Notes: generated from the sequence alone by a model not told the origin. A stretch of 64,000 nt of DNA from Helicobacter_F equorum (GCF_042649585.1 NZ_JBHRZM010000002.1:186001-250000), one strand, 5' to 3'; counted from the first letter of the stretch, positions 1-9,733 are shown. Numbers and translations: made by a program.

Positions 1-981
1 GCCTCTGTAGTGCTTATTATTAGTATTGCTGGCAAAACCTATGTTGTGAAGATGAGTTTTCTTGATTTGTTTGCACTTTTTGCATATTCATTGCCTGGTA
101 GTGTATTTTTTATCATTTCTATCACTTTTTTTGCCTCACTCACACTTGGGATTGCACGACTTTCATATGATTATGAAATGATGGTGTTTTTTGCATTGGG
201 CATTAAACCTATGAATATTCTTAAAACATTTTTGCCTATCACGCTTATTGCTACACTTATTTTGCTTGTTTTTTCGCTTGTGCTTGTCCCACTTTCTAAT
301 AGTGCATCTAAAAATTTCATTGCTAAAAAGCGGGCCGATATTGATGTGAATTTACGAGCTGGTGAGCTTGGGCAAAAGCTTGGAGATTGGCTTATATATG
401 TTGATGAAGTCAAGGATAGAAAGTATAAAAATTTGATTTTATATTCTCAAGATACAGATTCTGAAAGTTTTGTAGTCGCCCAAGATGGCAAAACAAGAAA
501 CAGAGATGGGCTTTTTGAACTTTTGTTGGAGCGTGGTGATGTGTATTTTGCGCAAGACAATGAAATACGAAAGATTCTCTATAACAATATGAATGTGCGT
601 CAGATCCTAGGTGAGCCACAGCTAAGTGGATATGATTTACTTGGATATTGGGAAGAAGCTTTTGCGTATATGATTACTTCTTTGCCACGCAAGGATATTC
701 CACTCTCTGTAAGATCCAAGGAGCGTAAGATTTCACAAGCAGTGTTAGTTTCGATTTTTCCACTTGTATCATTGTTTCTGGTGCTTAGCTTTGGGATTGC
801 AAATCCAAGATTTCAATCAAACAAATCCTATTTTTATGTGATTGGCGCTACGGCTTTGTATTTTGTCATAGTGCATATTGCTTCAGAAAATTTTCCTTTT
901 TTGGGAATTGTGTGTATTCCTCTTGTGTGGCTTGTGTCTTCGTATTTTTTGTATATTAGAGCTATTAAGCATTATTATTAG
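1..981 (+). CDS. LptF/LptG-family LPS export permease, 5' end cut by window
   Basis: Inner-membrane permease of the YjgP/YjgQ family, which with LptB extracts lipopolysaccharide from the inner membrane and passes it to LptC/LptA. The reading frame is open to base 1, and the GTG at 10 lies inside hydrophobic sequence, so the true start is upstream. Visible are membrane segments near residues 20-45 and 65-95 (counted from base 10), a polar periplasmic region of about 140 residues, and three membrane segments in the last 90 residues, the usual LptF/G layout. The stop lies 15 bases before truA. H. pylori has, as I recall, the same pair (HP0362-HP0361). I cannot tell LptF from LptG without alignment. 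Confidence 0.82.
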   Translation, partial: ASVVLIISIAGKTYVVKMSFLDLFALFAYSLPGSVFFIISITFFASLTLGIARLSYDYEMMVFFALGIKPMNILKTFLPITLIATLILLVFSLVLVPLSNSASKNFIAKKRADIDVNLRAGELGQKLGDWLIYVDEVKDRKYKNLILYSQDTDSESFVVAQDGKTRNRDGLFELLLERGDVYFAQDNEIRKILYNNMNVRQILGEPQLSGYDLLGYWEEAFAYMITSLPRKDIPLSVRSKERKISQAVLVSIFPLVSLFLVLSFGIANPRFQSNKSYFYVIGATALYFVIVHIASENFPFLGIVCIPLVWLVSSYFLYIRAIKHYY

Positions 982-996
982 AATCTAGATATTGTG

Positions 997-1770
997 ATGA
1001 GAGTTTTGGCTAAGATTGCCTATGATGGTAGTGCATTTAGCGGGTTTGCGCCACAAAAAGAACAAGGCATTGTAAGTGTAAGTAATACGCTACATGAGAT
1101 TCTCTCTCGTGTAGGGATAGATTCTAAAATTTTGGCAGCTGGACGCACAGATAAGGGTGTGCATGCTAGAGCACAGGTGATCACTTTTGATGTGGCACAT
1201 CGGTGGGATTTGGTGTATTTACGTACATTATTAAACAAAAAGAGTTATCCGCATATTTTCTTTATCTCCTTACGCTATGTGAGTGAAGATTTTCACCCAC
1301 GTTTTTGGGCTATATGGAGGGCGTATCGCTATCTTGTAGGTTTGCAAATACCAAATCCATTTATTGCGCGTTTTGTAAGCTATGAGCAATTTGGAGATAT
1401 ACATCGCCTCCAAGAAGCCTTGAGGCTTTTTAGGGGAAGTCATGATTTTGTATTTTTCAAAAAGCAAGGCACACATAATAAAGATTCTATACGCACTATC
1501 ATGCAAAGCTATGCTTATGTGTATCGTGATTTTCTCATCGTGTATATACGTGCTAATGGTTTTTTGCGAGCTCAAGTGCATTTAATGCTAGGTGCCAGTT
1601 TTAGTTATGCACGCGGAGAATTATCAAAACCGCAACTTCAAGCACAAATAGATGCGCAATCTCGCTATCATAGCACACCAGTAAGCCCAAATGGTTTGTA
1701 TCTTTGCGGAGTAGGTTATTCTTCTATGAGTGTATCGACAATGCTATCAAGCGGTGAGAATATTCTGTGA
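997..1770 (+). CDS. truA: tRNA pseudouridine(38-40) synthase TruA
   Basis: Converts uridines 38-40 of the tRNA anticodon arm to pseudouridine. The family signature GRTDKGVHA, containing the catalytic Asp, lies about 50 residues in, and the C-terminal half has the expected RANGFLRAQVH stretch. About 257 residues, normal for the family. I prefer the ATG at 997 over the adjacent GTG at 994. The 3' end overlaps the end of the convergent AsmA-like gene by 55 bases, so the last 18 codons are antisense to that gene's C-terminal codons. Confidence 0.93.
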   Translation: MRVLAKIAYDGSAFSGFAPQKEQGIVSVSNTLHEILSRVGIDSKILAAGRTDKGVHARAQVITFDVAHRWDLVYLRTLLNKKSYPHIFFISLRYVSEDFHPRFWAIWRAYRYLVGLQIPNPFIARFVSYEQFGDIHRLQEALRLFRGSHDFVFFKKQGTHNKDSIRTIMQSYAYVYRDFLIVYIRANGFLRAQVHLMLGASFSYARGELSKPQLQAQIDAQSRYHSTPVSPNGLYLCGVGYSSMSVSTMLSSGENIL

Positions 1771-4697
1771 AGTATCTTAAATGGTGCATTCACAACATCC
1801 TCGATAAAACTCACTTCTGTTTTTGGATTATCAAGACTACCAGAAACGACAATATTTGTTGTTACCTTGCCATCGTTACCTAGTATGATATAGCCTACAA
1901 TAGGAATATTTGAAATAATATTTGAGAGTGCTTTCATTGTGCTTGCTTTGAGAAATAAGTCTATGGTGGGCTCTTTAAGATTTACAATACCATTGCCCTT
2001 AATATCAATCGCGCTTCCTATGAGATCAATAGATTCAAATCCTAGATATTCGTTATTCATAGAAAATAAAAACTTCCCTTCTTTGATTTCATAGCCATCA
2101 TTACTAAGTCCGGGTTTTTTAAACATAATTAGCGAGGGAATTGTATCGATTAGTCCTACAATGTTTTGGACGATTGCAAAATCTTTGAAGGTTGTATTTT
2201 GGATACGAATCTCGCCTTGCAAGGTTTTGTCTTTGAGTGTGCCAGAGAAGTCAAAAAGCCCACCAGCAAAAAGCTGTTTGGAGAGCACTTGGTTGATAAA
2301 GCTTGAGCTAAAATTATCAAGTGTGATGTTTGCCCTACCATAAGCAATGTTAATGTCTGCAATGCCATTACCGTACGCGGCATTGGCGTTGATACGTCTA
2401 TCGCGCATAGTGATTGTCGCAGAATCTGTAGGTATGATAAAATCACCATATATAATATCCATATTATTAGATTCTAAATGCAAAATATGGGGTGCGATAT
2501 TGTGTTCATTTTCAAACTTGCGTTTTTGACGGATAAAAGCATTTTTTTGTACTATTTCGTCTGGAGTGTAGGACACACTTTCGCCTTCTTCGTGAAAAAT
2601 TTCATATAACATAGGAATCTTACTTTCCATAAGCTGATTAATATCAAGATTATAGTCTTTAAATACAAGAGATGTGGTATTGAGGCGTTTGTGGAATTTG
2701 ATATGTTGATCTTTGGTGGCAAGCATAATATCATCTGTTTTGATATTACCATTAAGCTCTAGTGTATGTAACGCCTGATTATTTTTATCATAAATAGGAT
2801 AGTCGAGATTTTCTATTTTTGCTCCGAGTGAGATTTCTCCTGCATTTGTATCTTTATTGTGCAGTGTGAGAGAGCCTTTTTTTACACCAAAATATTGCAA
2901 AAGTGGAGAGTGAGGGTAGAGTGTTTGTATTTTTTCAAGGCTAATATGCAACATAGAATCTTGTTTAAAAGAGAGTGTGAGCTGCGGAATAACAAGATCG
3001 ATAATGCCATCTTTAAAACTGCCTTCAAGGGTTATGTTGCGTATGGAATTAGGTTGTGTTGTGTTGTTTGATGGATTTGTTTGTGTAGATTCTGTGTCTT
3101 GGCTAAGTGGTGGGATTTGAAGAATACTTGGCAGGGTTGAAGTATTTTCTTTGATAATAGCGTTAATAATATTTTTTGTCATTACATCATTATTATCTAT
3201 ATCTTTGAAACCTGGGTAATTCATATGTACGGGAAACATTTTTGATGGAAGCAAATCCACATACTGAATGAAAAAATCACCCTTTAATGTATGTGCGAGT
3301 GCATCTATATCAAATGTAAATTGCGTAGAGAGCACATCAGTATATTCTGTCTGTGAGCTTTTAATAGAGATTAAGCGTTTTTTGTCGCGATCAATAGTAA
3401 GCGTTGTTTGCAGATCTGTGGCGAGGATTGGTTGCTCAAAGAGTATGGCATTGACATTTTTGCCACTAATGATACCATTTACTTGCGTTTCTAATTGATC
3501 TTTGTAGTTTAATTTTAGTGCAATATCTAGTGTAGTGTCAAGCGGACTTGAGGTTTGCACTGGGAGATGTATATCAAGAATGGCATATAAAAGATCAAGA
3601 AGTGTTTTATCTAGCACGAGGTCTTTGCTTCGTAGTTGTACAAAAAGCCCAAATACTTGATTAATGGGGAGATTAATTTGCACTGCAGATGTATCTAGGC
3701 TATGTCCTGCAAAACTCGGATCGCTAAAATGGATATTTAGAGCTTTATTTGCAAGATTTATCATAGCATCTGAAGCAATGATGGGTGTGGTATTTGGAGC
3801 GATAGATATTGTTGGTTTATGTAGGTGGATAGAGCCATACATATCAGAGAGAAGGTTTTGGACAAAGTATTTATTAAATGCAAGTTTTAGGGTAAGGTTT
3901 TGAAGTTGGATAGATTCAAATTGGATTTGCTCAAACAACCAAGATTCTAAGGTTTTGTTGTTTAAGAGGGCAATATAGGGCTTAAGAAACTGGATTTGAT
4001 CCCAAGTTGAGGAATTTATTGTGAGTATGGCATTTTGAAAATCTGTATTACCTGTAATACGTATAGATGCTACTTCATTGTTGGCTTTATTTAAGGTTTT
4101 GGCATGAGAAATTTCAAGAGTGTTTATATCAAGTGTTTTACTACCTATGTGGTATTGCATGTGTCCTGTAGCTTCCAAAAAGAGTTTTGGGATTATGAGG
4201 GATTGAATCTCTAAATTAATATCTTTACTACTTTGGGTGGTATTTAGAATTGCACTAAAATGCGGCGTCGTTATCAGGTAATGTGAGCCATCATATAGTA
4301 TTGCGCGTTCTGTATTGTCGGGAAAAATAACTTTGTGGATATTGAAGGTTTCAAAATAAGAGAGAATCCAAAAAATATTTTGCACCCAATTCATCGCAGA
4401 ATCTATAGAATCTTTAAGGTTTTCTTGCTTGGTATCGTTGCTTGTTTCACTAGAGAATAATGTGCTTTGGGAAAGATCGACTTTTTTAATATCTACAATA
4501 AACTTATTTTCTAATTTAAGATACAATCCTTCAATTTTCACAAAACCAAAAGAAAGCTCTTGTTTATAAATACCTTCATTAAGGACTTTATAGCCAAGAA
4601 AACAAAGGACAATAATCGTGCCACAGAAAACAAAGAGACTAACAAGAGTTTTATATTTGGTATTTGGCTTATGCTTTGGTGTGTGTTGTTGGTTCAT
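1716..4697 (-). CDS. AsmA-like/YhdP-type large envelope protein
   Basis: About 993 residues. A single N-terminal membrane anchor (about residues 17-38) is followed by a very long beta-rich periplasmic region. The C-terminal 250 residues repeat the pattern of AsmA-like C-terminal domains (a stretch of 'GIADINIAYG' type, then a conserved end with 'KGNGIVNLKEPTIDL' and 'VSGSLDNPKTEVSF'). Proteins of this class are thought to carry phospholipid between inner and outer membranes; that role is inferred from family. A low-complexity Ser/Thr/Asn/Gln linker lies near the middle. The ATG at 4697 is chosen because the upstream GTG at 4712 sits directly on the AGGA ribosome site. The gene overlaps truA at its 3' end and mltG head to head at its 5' end. 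Confidence 0.78.
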   Translation of the reverse strand: MNQQHTPKHKPNTKYKTLVSLFVFCGTIIVLCFLGYKVLNEGIYKQELSFGFVKIEGLYLKLENKFIVDIKKVDLSQSTLFSSETSNDTKQENLKDSIDSAMNWVQNIFWILSYFETFNIHKVIFPDNTERAILYDGSHYLITTPHFSAILNTTQSSKDINLEIQSLIIPKLFLEATGHMQYHIGSKTLDINTLEISHAKTLNKANNEVASIRITGNTDFQNAILTINSSTWDQIQFLKPYIALLNNKTLESWLFEQIQFESIQLQNLTLKLAFNKYFVQNLLSDMYGSIHLHKPTISIAPNTTPIIASDAMINLANKALNIHFSDPSFAGHSLDTSAVQINLPINQVFGLFVQLRSKDLVLDKTLLDLLYAILDIHLPVQTSSPLDTTLDIALKLNYKDQLETQVNGIISGKNVNAILFEQPILATDLQTTLTIDRDKKRLISIKSSQTEYTDVLSTQFTFDIDALAHTLKGDFFIQYVDLLPSKMFPVHMNYPGFKDIDNNDVMTKNIINAIIKENTSTLPSILQIPPLSQDTESTQTNPSNNTTQPNSIRNITLEGSFKDGIIDLVIPQLTLSFKQDSMLHISLEKIQTLYPHSPLLQYFGVKKGSLTLHNKDTNAGEISLGAKIENLDYPIYDKNNQALHTLELNGNIKTDDIMLATKDQHIKFHKRLNTTSLVFKDYNLDINQLMESKIPMLYEIFHEEGESVSYTPDEIVQKNAFIRQKRKFENEHNIAPHILHLESNNMDIIYGDFIIPTDSATITMRDRRINANAAYGNGIADINIAYGRANITLDNFSSSFINQVLSKQLFAGGLFDFSGTLKDKTLQGEIRIQNTTFKDFAIVQNIVGLIDTIPSLIMFKKPGLSNDGYEIKEGKFLFSMNNEYLGFESIDLIGSAIDIKGNGIVNLKEPTIDLFLKASTMKALSNIISNIPIVGYIILGNDGKVTTNIVVSGSLDNPKTEVSFIEDVVNAPFKILHRIFSPLDSIVDTLIEE

Positions 4698-5568
4698 ATG
4701 GTATTTTACCACTCCTGTTGTAGTTCCTCAAATATTGAATGTGCCAAAGGGTTCCATAAAGTCTATTATAGCATATCTTAATGGAATAAAGGACATTCCC
4801 CAAAATCAATTTGGCAAACTTGATGCATTTGCTATGCAAATCATGGGGACACCACAAAGTGGTTTTGTGGATTTGGGTATGGAGAATCCTACACGCCTGG
4901 AGTTTCTTAAAAAGCTTAGCACTGCCAAGGCGGCTACCAAAGAAATTACGCTTATTCCCGGTGAGACATTATATTTTTTCTTGCAAGATGTGGCAAAAAC
5001 TTTTGGTTTGGATTCTCAAAAATTACGAGAATCCTATGATATATATTTTCATCTTCCAGAAGGTGTTATTGTTCCAGAAACCTATAAATTACCATTAGGA
5101 CTTAGCGAGGATCAGCTCATGAAGCTTTTGTCTCAAATGTCCTATAAATGGCATGAAAATACCGCAACGCAATTTATGGGTGTGTATGATAGAGATAAGT
5201 GGTTTTATTATGTGTCTATTGCTTCTATCGTGCAAAAAGAAGCTGCTAATATAGATGAAATGCCAATAGTAGCCGCAGTAGTTTTTAATCGTCTCAAACT
5301 CAATATGCCTTTACAAATGGATGGATCACTTAATTATGGGGAGTATTCTCATCAAAAAGTTACACCAGATCGCATACGCAATGACACAAATATATGCAAT
5401 ACATACAAGTATAAAGGCATTCCCTCTTATCCATGCACAAGCGCAAGTCTCCAGGCTATAAAGGCTGTGCTAAACCCTGCAAATGTAGGATATCTCTATT
5501 TTGTGCGAAATAAAAATGGCACACATACATTTAGTAAAACTTACCAAGATCACAAGAGTAATTTTTAA
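4618..5568 (+). CDS. mltG: Endolytic murein transglycosylase MltG
   Basis: Inner-membrane endolytic transglycosylase that cuts nascent glycan strands and limits their length. 316 residues: an N-terminal membrane segment (about 9-30), then the YceG/MltG domain with the family pattern SIVQKEA around the catalytic Glu and the later 'SYPCTSASLQAIKAVLNPA' region. The GTG start at 4618 is supported by AAAGGA eight bases upstream. The first 80 bases are antisense to the start of the AsmA-like gene, so both N-terminal membrane anchors are encoded on opposite strands of almost the same DNA. Confidence 0.9.
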   Translation: MPQKTKRLTRVLYLVFGLCFGVCCWFIWYFTTPVVVPQILNVPKGSIKSIIAYLNGIKDIPQNQFGKLDAFAMQIMGTPQSGFVDLGMENPTRLEFLKKLSTAKAATKEITLIPGETLYFFLQDVAKTFGLDSQKLRESYDIYFHLPEGVIVPETYKLPLGLSEDQLMKLLSQMSYKWHENTATQFMGVYDRDKWFYYVSIASIVQKEAANIDEMPIVAAVVFNRLKLNMPLQMDGSLNYGEYSHQKVTPDRIRNDTNICNTYKYKGIPSYPCTSASLQAIKAVLNPANVGYLYFVRNKNGTHTFSKTYQDHKSNF

Positions 5569-5705
5569 AAAATTCCATAGAGTTTAATAAATATTTAACT
5601 TTTTGTTTGTAAACTTTGGTGTTCGCGTTTTTTGGAATATGTGATGTCTTGCCAAGAGTATAAGGCTATACAAAATGTAACAAAGATTTGTGCTTTTGTG
5701 TAAAA

Positions 5706-5765
5706 TTACACATTGTTTAAGCGAAAAGGGATAATATTATTAAAACAAAACTTTAAGAAAGGAAG
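5706..5765 (+). promoter_or_regulatory. Probable oorDABC promoter and ribosome site
   Basis: The 202-base gap between mltG and oorD contains a good -10 element (GATAAT, 5730-5735) with a weak -35-like TTACAC at 5706-5711, followed by the ribosome site AAAGGAAG at 5758-5765 just before the oorD ATG. A weak -35 is usual for Helicobacter sigma-80 promoters. The rest of the gap shows no gene or RNA. Confidence 0.5.
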
Positions 5766-5770
5766 AAGAA

Positions 5771-6085
5771 ATGGGATTAAAACAGGCTCCAGAGAATACT
5801 CCGGTTTGGATTGATGAGACAAGATGCAAGGCGTGTGATATTTGTGTATCGCTCTGCCCGAGTGGTGTGTTGGGTATGAGAAAAGATGAGCATAAGATTT
5901 TGGGTAAAATTATTAGTGTAGCACATCCAGAGAGTTGCATAGGGTGCTATGAGTGCGAGTTACATTGCCCAGATTTTGCTATCTTTGTTGCGAGTAAAGA
6001 TGAGTTTAAGTTTGCTAAACTTACTCCAGAATCTAGAGAGCGTGCACAACGTGTAAAAGATAATCATTTTATGGTTGTTGATTAA
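5771..6085 (+). CDS. oorD: 2-oxoglutarate:acceptor oxidoreductase, delta (ferredoxin) subunit
   Basis: Ferredoxin-type electron-transfer subunit of the four-subunit CoA-dependent 2-oxoglutarate oxidoreductase, which replaces 2-oxoglutarate dehydrogenase in the Helicobacter/Campylobacter citric acid cycle. 104 residues with two [4Fe-4S] motifs: CKACDICVSLCP around residues 20-31 and CIGCYECELHCP near 57-68. First gene of an oorDABC operon; oorA follows after 18 bases with its own AAGGAG site. Confidence 0.93.
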   Translation: MGLKQAPENTPVWIDETRCKACDICVSLCPSGVLGMRKDEHKILGKIISVAHPESCIGCYECELHCPDFAIFVASKDEFKFAKLTPESRERAQRVKDNHFMVVD

Positions 6086-6103
6086 TTTTAAGAAGGAGAA
6101 AGA

Positions 6104-7228
6104 ATGCGAGAGGTCATTACAGGCGGAAATGAGTTGGTGGCACAGGCTGCAATTGATGTGGGTTGTAGGTTTTTTGGCGGATATCCTATTACACCATCGA
6201 GTGATATAGCCCATGAGATGAGTGTGAATCTTCCTAGAGTTGGTGGAAAATTTATCCAAATGGAAGATGAAATCGGTGGTATTTCAGTAGCGCTTGGTGC
6301 TGCTATGACAGGTAAGAAAGCGATGACTGCTACTTCAGGACCAGGTATTTCACTGAAAGCGGAGCAAGTTGGTTATGGTTTTATGGCAGAGATTCCATTA
6401 GTTGTTGTTGATGTCATGCGTGGTGGACCTTCTACAGGATTACCAACACGCGTTTCACAAGGTGATCTTAATCAAGTCAAAAATCCAAGTCATGGGGATT
6501 TTTGTTCTATAGCAATCGCGGTTGGGAATCTTAGTGAAGCGTATACACAAACCATTCGCGCTTTTAACTTGTCGGAAAAATATATGACTCCAGTGTTTTT
6601 ACTTCTTGATGAAACCGTAGGACATATGCATGGTAAGGCACTTATTCCAGACCTTAGTGAAGTTGAAAAGATGATTGTTAATCGTGAGGAGTTCAAGGGC
6701 GATCCTAAAGACTACAAGCCCTATGGTGTGCCACAAGACAAACCAGCAGTATTAAATCCTTTCTTTAAGGGATATCGTTATCATATTACAGGGCTTCATC
6801 ATGGACCTACGGGATTCCCCACAGAAGATGCGGTTCTTGCACAAGAGCTTATTGATAGACTCTTTAGCAAGATAGAAAATAATATTGATGATATTGTAGA
6901 ATATGAGGAATACCAATTAGAAGATGCAGAGATAGCAATTATTGCATATGGTTCGGTGTCTTTGGCTGCCAAAGAGGCTATCAATACATTACGCCAGGAA
7001 GGTAAAAAAGTGGGTATGTTTAGACCTATTACAATTTGGCCTAGTCCACAAAAGCGGCTTCAAGATCTTGGTAGAAAAATCAATAAAATCCTTGTGCTTG
7101 AGCTTAATAAGGGACAATATCTCCACGAAGTTGAGCGTGTAATGCAACGCAATGTAGAGTTTTTGGGTAAGGCAAACGGACGAAGTCTTTCACCTCAAGA
7201 AATTATCAACAAAATACAGGAGCTATAA
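6104..7228 (+). CDS. oorA: 2-oxoglutarate:acceptor oxidoreductase, alpha subunit
   Basis: Catalytic alpha subunit (pyruvate-ferredoxin oxidoreductase family domains I and II). The protein opens with GGNELVAQAAIDVG and GYPITPSSD, the usual start of this subunit. A central ATSGPGISL segment and a C-terminal transketolase-C-like domain with 'IAYGSVSLAAKEA' follow. 374 residues is normal. Together with OorB it binds thiamine diphosphate and decarboxylates 2-oxoglutarate to succinyl-CoA. One base separates it from oorB. Confidence 0.94.
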   Translation: MREVITGGNELVAQAAIDVGCRFFGGYPITPSSDIAHEMSVNLPRVGGKFIQMEDEIGGISVALGAAMTGKKAMTATSGPGISLKAEQVGYGFMAEIPLVVVDVMRGGPSTGLPTRVSQGDLNQVKNPSHGDFCSIAIAVGNLSEAYTQTIRAFNLSEKYMTPVFLLLDETVGHMHGKALIPDLSEVEKMIVNREEFKGDPKDYKPYGVPQDKPAVLNPFFKGYRYHITGLHHGPTGFPTEDAVLAQELIDRLFSKIENNIDDIVEYEEYQLEDAEIAIIAYGSVSLAAKEAINTLRQEGKKVGMFRPITIWPSPQKRLQDLGRKINKILVLELNKGQYLHEVERVMQRNVEFLGKANGRSLSPQEIINKIQEL

Positions 7229-7229
7229 G

Positions 7230-8057
7230 ATGGCATTTAATTACGAAGATTACTTACGAATGGATAAAATGCCCACACTTTGGTGCTGGGGTTGTGGCGA
7301 TGGTGTGATACTCAAATCTGTTATACGAGCTATAGATAGCTTAGGTTGGAAAATGGATGATGTATGTATTGTGAGTGGGATTGGCTGTAGTGGGAGATTT
7401 TCATCATATGTCAATTGCAATACCGTCCATACTACGCATGGTAGGGCTTTGGCATATGCTACAGGCATTAAACTTGCTAATCCAGAGAAAAAGGTTGTTG
7501 TGATTTCAGGTGATGGAGATTCTATGGCGATTGGTGGTAATCATACCATTCACGCTTGTCGTAGAAATATTGATATTAATCTTGTGCTTATTAATAATTT
7601 TATTTATGGTTTGACAAACTCCCAAACTTCCCCTACAACACCTAAGGATTTTTGGACTGTAACGGCACAATATGGCAATATTGATCCAAGTTTTGATCCT
7701 TGTGAAATTGCTATGGCAGCCGGTGCAACATTTGTAGGTAGAGAATCTGTAATCTCTCCTAAAAAGATTGAAAAACTTCTTGTAGAAGGTTTTAGTCATG
7801 AGGGCTTTAGTTTCTTTGACGTTCATAGCAATTGCCATGTGAATCTTGGGCGCAAAAATAAGATGGGCGATGCTACCAAAATGCTTCAATGGATAGAATC
7901 TCGCCTTGTTTCTAAGAATAAATTTGATACATTAAGCGAAGAAGAAAAAGCTGGTAAATTCCCTACAGGTGTGCTTAAACACGATACAAGTCGTATAGAG
8001 TATTGTAAGGCATATGATGGTGTGATAGCAAGAGCTCAAGCTAAAGGGGGGCACTAA
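7230..8057 (+). CDS. oorB: 2-oxoglutarate:acceptor oxidoreductase, beta subunit
   Basis: Thiamine-diphosphate-binding beta subunit. Two Cys of an iron-sulfur site appear in WCWGCGDG near residue 20, and the thiamine diphosphate motif runs from GDGDSMAIGG (about residues 92-101) to the closing INN about 20 residues later. 275 residues. The gene ends with a run of six G just before the stop and is followed by oorC after one base. The four Oor subunits pass electrons to flavodoxin/ferredoxin and on to respiration. Confidence 0.94.
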   Translation: MAFNYEDYLRMDKMPTLWCWGCGDGVILKSVIRAIDSLGWKMDDVCIVSGIGCSGRFSSYVNCNTVHTTHGRALAYATGIKLANPEKKVVVISGDGDSMAIGGNHTIHACRRNIDINLVLINNFIYGLTNSQTSPTTPKDFWTVTAQYGNIDPSFDPCEIAMAAGATFVGRESVISPKKIEKLLVEGFSHEGFSFFDVHSNCHVNLGRKNKMGDATKMLQWIESRLVSKNKFDTLSEEEKAGKFPTGVLKHDTSRIEYCKAYDGVIARAQAKGGH

Positions 8058-8058
8058 G

Positions 8059-8610
8059 ATGGAATATCAACTTCGTTTTACAGGTGTTGGTGGACAGGGC
8101 GTGTTGCTTGCAGGAGAGATTCTTGCAGAAGCTAAAATCAGAGATCATGGTTATGGTGTGAAAGCCGCTACCTATACTTCCCAAGTGCGTGGAGGACCTA
8201 CAAAGGTGGATATTTTGCTTGATAATAAGGAAATTTTATATCCTTATGCCAATGAGGGAGAAATTGATTTTATGCTTTCTACTGCGCAAGTGAGTTATAA
8301 TACTTTTAAAGGTGGTGTGAAGGCAGGTAATATCATCGTAGTAGAGCCAAACCTTGTAACACCAAGCGATGAGGATAAAAAGAAATTCAAAATTTATGAG
8401 ATACCAATCATTACAATCGCCAAAGAAGAAGTGGGTAATGTGGTAACGCAATCTGTGGTGGCATTGGCTATCACCGTGAGTATGACAAAGTGTGTAAATC
8501 GGGATTTGGTATTTGACACGATGTTGGAAAAAGTTCCAGATAAGGTTAAAGATCTCAATAAAAAAGCCTTTGAATTAGGCGAAAAATATGCACTTAAAGC
8601 ATTAGGATAG
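8059..8610 (+). CDS. oorC: 2-oxoglutarate:acceptor oxidoreductase, gamma subunit
   Basis: Gamma subunit of the 2-keto acid:acceptor oxidoreductase family. The N-terminal FTGVGGQGVLLAGEILAEA and the following YTSQVRGGPTKVDI are hallmarks of this CoA-binding gamma domain. 183 residues. Last gene of oorDABC; an unrelated sugar aminotransferase starts only 13 bases downstream without a visible terminator, so read-through is likely. Confidence 0.94.
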   Translation: MEYQLRFTGVGGQGVLLAGEILAEAKIRDHGYGVKAATYTSQVRGGPTKVDILLDNKEILYPYANEGEIDFMLSTAQVSYNTFKGGVKAGNIIVVEPNLVTPSDEDKKKFKIYEIPIITIAKEEVGNVVTQSVVALAITVSMTKCVNRDLVFDTMLEKVPDKVKDLNKKAFELGEKYALKALG

Positions 8611-8623
8611 AATCTAAGCCCTA

Positions 8624-9733
8624 ATGCTTCCTTTCATTGATCTTGCCAAGATTAATACACGCTTTGCATTTGAACGCAGTTTTGATGCATTTGTGCAGAG
8701 TGCACAATATATTCAAGGTGAGGCGTGTGCCCAGTTTGAACAGGCATTTGGCACATATTGTGGGAGCAAATATTGTATAGGCGTTAGTAGCGGATCTAGT
8801 GCTTTGTATTTGATTCTAAAAGCCTATAAAATTTTAGGTAAACTTCGTGATAATGATGCAATTATTGTCCCAGCCAATACCTATATAGCAAGTGTATTTG
8901 CAATCACACAAAATAATCTTATTCCTTTTTTCGCTGAACCTAGCACACAGGATTTTTTGATTGATGTCTCCAAACTCTCAAATCTTATGAATGATCGTAT
9001 CAAGGCTATTATGCCCGTGCATTTATACGGACAAGTCTGTGATATGTCGGCAATTTCTGATTTTGCCAAGATACATAATCTGCTTGTTATTGAAGATAGT
9101 GCACAGGCACACGGAGCGTATTTTACAGATTCTACAAGGCGAGCGGGATCTTATGGCAATGCTGGAGCTTTTAGCTTTTATCCTGCCAAAAATCTTGGGG
9201 CATTGGGTGATGGTGGTGCTATCACAACCGATGATGATGAGCTCTCCACAATGATTCGATCTCTTGCTAATGCCGGAAGCACAAGTAAGTATATTCATGC
9301 TTTTGATGGTATTAATGCACGTTTAGATTCACTACAAGCCCTTATCTTACACACCAAATTACCGCTTTTAGATTCTGATAATGCACATAGACGAAAAATC
9401 GCCAATATATATATACAAGAGATTAGACATAGTGAGATTATTTTGCCAACACACCGCGCTTTGTATCCACATTCACATGTGTGGCATTTGTTTGTTATCT
9501 GCACCAAAGATCGTGGGAGGCTACAAGAATATTTATCGCGTAATGGTGTGCAAACGATCATTCACTATCCTATACCTGTGCATAAACAACAAGTGTATGC
9601 ATGTTATAATCACTTAGAATTACCTATCGCACAAACCTTGCAAAATGAGATTATAAGCTTACCCATTAGTCAAGTCCAAAGTATAGAGGATACGTATAGG
9701 ATTGTTGAGATTATAAATGGGTTTATGTTATAA
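8624..9733 (+). CDS. DegT/DnrJ/EryC1/StrS-family sugar aminotransferase
   Basis: Pyridoxal-phosphate aminotransferase acting on nucleotide-linked keto-sugars in surface-glycan synthesis. Family landmarks: GVSSGSSALYL near residue 53, VPANTYIAS near 85, the PLP-contacting EDSAQAHGA near 157, and FYPAKNLGALGDGG with the Schiff-base lysine at residue 189. 369 residues, full length. The best fit by eye is the 3-keto-6-deoxyhexose group (FdtB/QdtB type), but the substrate cannot be read from the sequence. It sits directly after oorC and before a frameshifted glycan gene, suggesting a small glycan cassette attached to the oor operon. Confidence 0.85.
   Translation: MLPFIDLAKINTRFAFERSFDAFVQSAQYIQGEACAQFEQAFGTYCGSKYCIGVSSGSSALYLILKAYKILGKLRDNDAIIVPANTYIASVFAITQNNLIPFFAEPSTQDFLIDVSKLSNLMNDRIKAIMPVHLYGQVCDMSAISDFAKIHNLLVIEDSAQAHGAYFTDSTRRAGSYGNAGAFSFYPAKNLGALGDGGAITTDDDELSTMIRSLANAGSTSKYIHAFDGINARLDSLQALILHTKLPLLDSDNAHRRKIANIYIQEIRHSEIILPTHRALYPHSHVWHLFVICTKDRGRLQEYLSRNGVQTIIHYPIPVHKQQVYACYNHLELPIAQTLQNEIISLPISQVQSIEDTYRIVEIINGFML

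Noticed and set aside
171..619. Antisense frames over the LptF/G gene
   Set aside because: No ribosome site, no recognisable motif, and composition of a shadow frame; the same holds for the other antisense frames across the window.
8046..8051. G6 run at the end of oorB
   Set aside because: Too short, in frame, and two codons from the stop, so slippage would hardly alter the protein.
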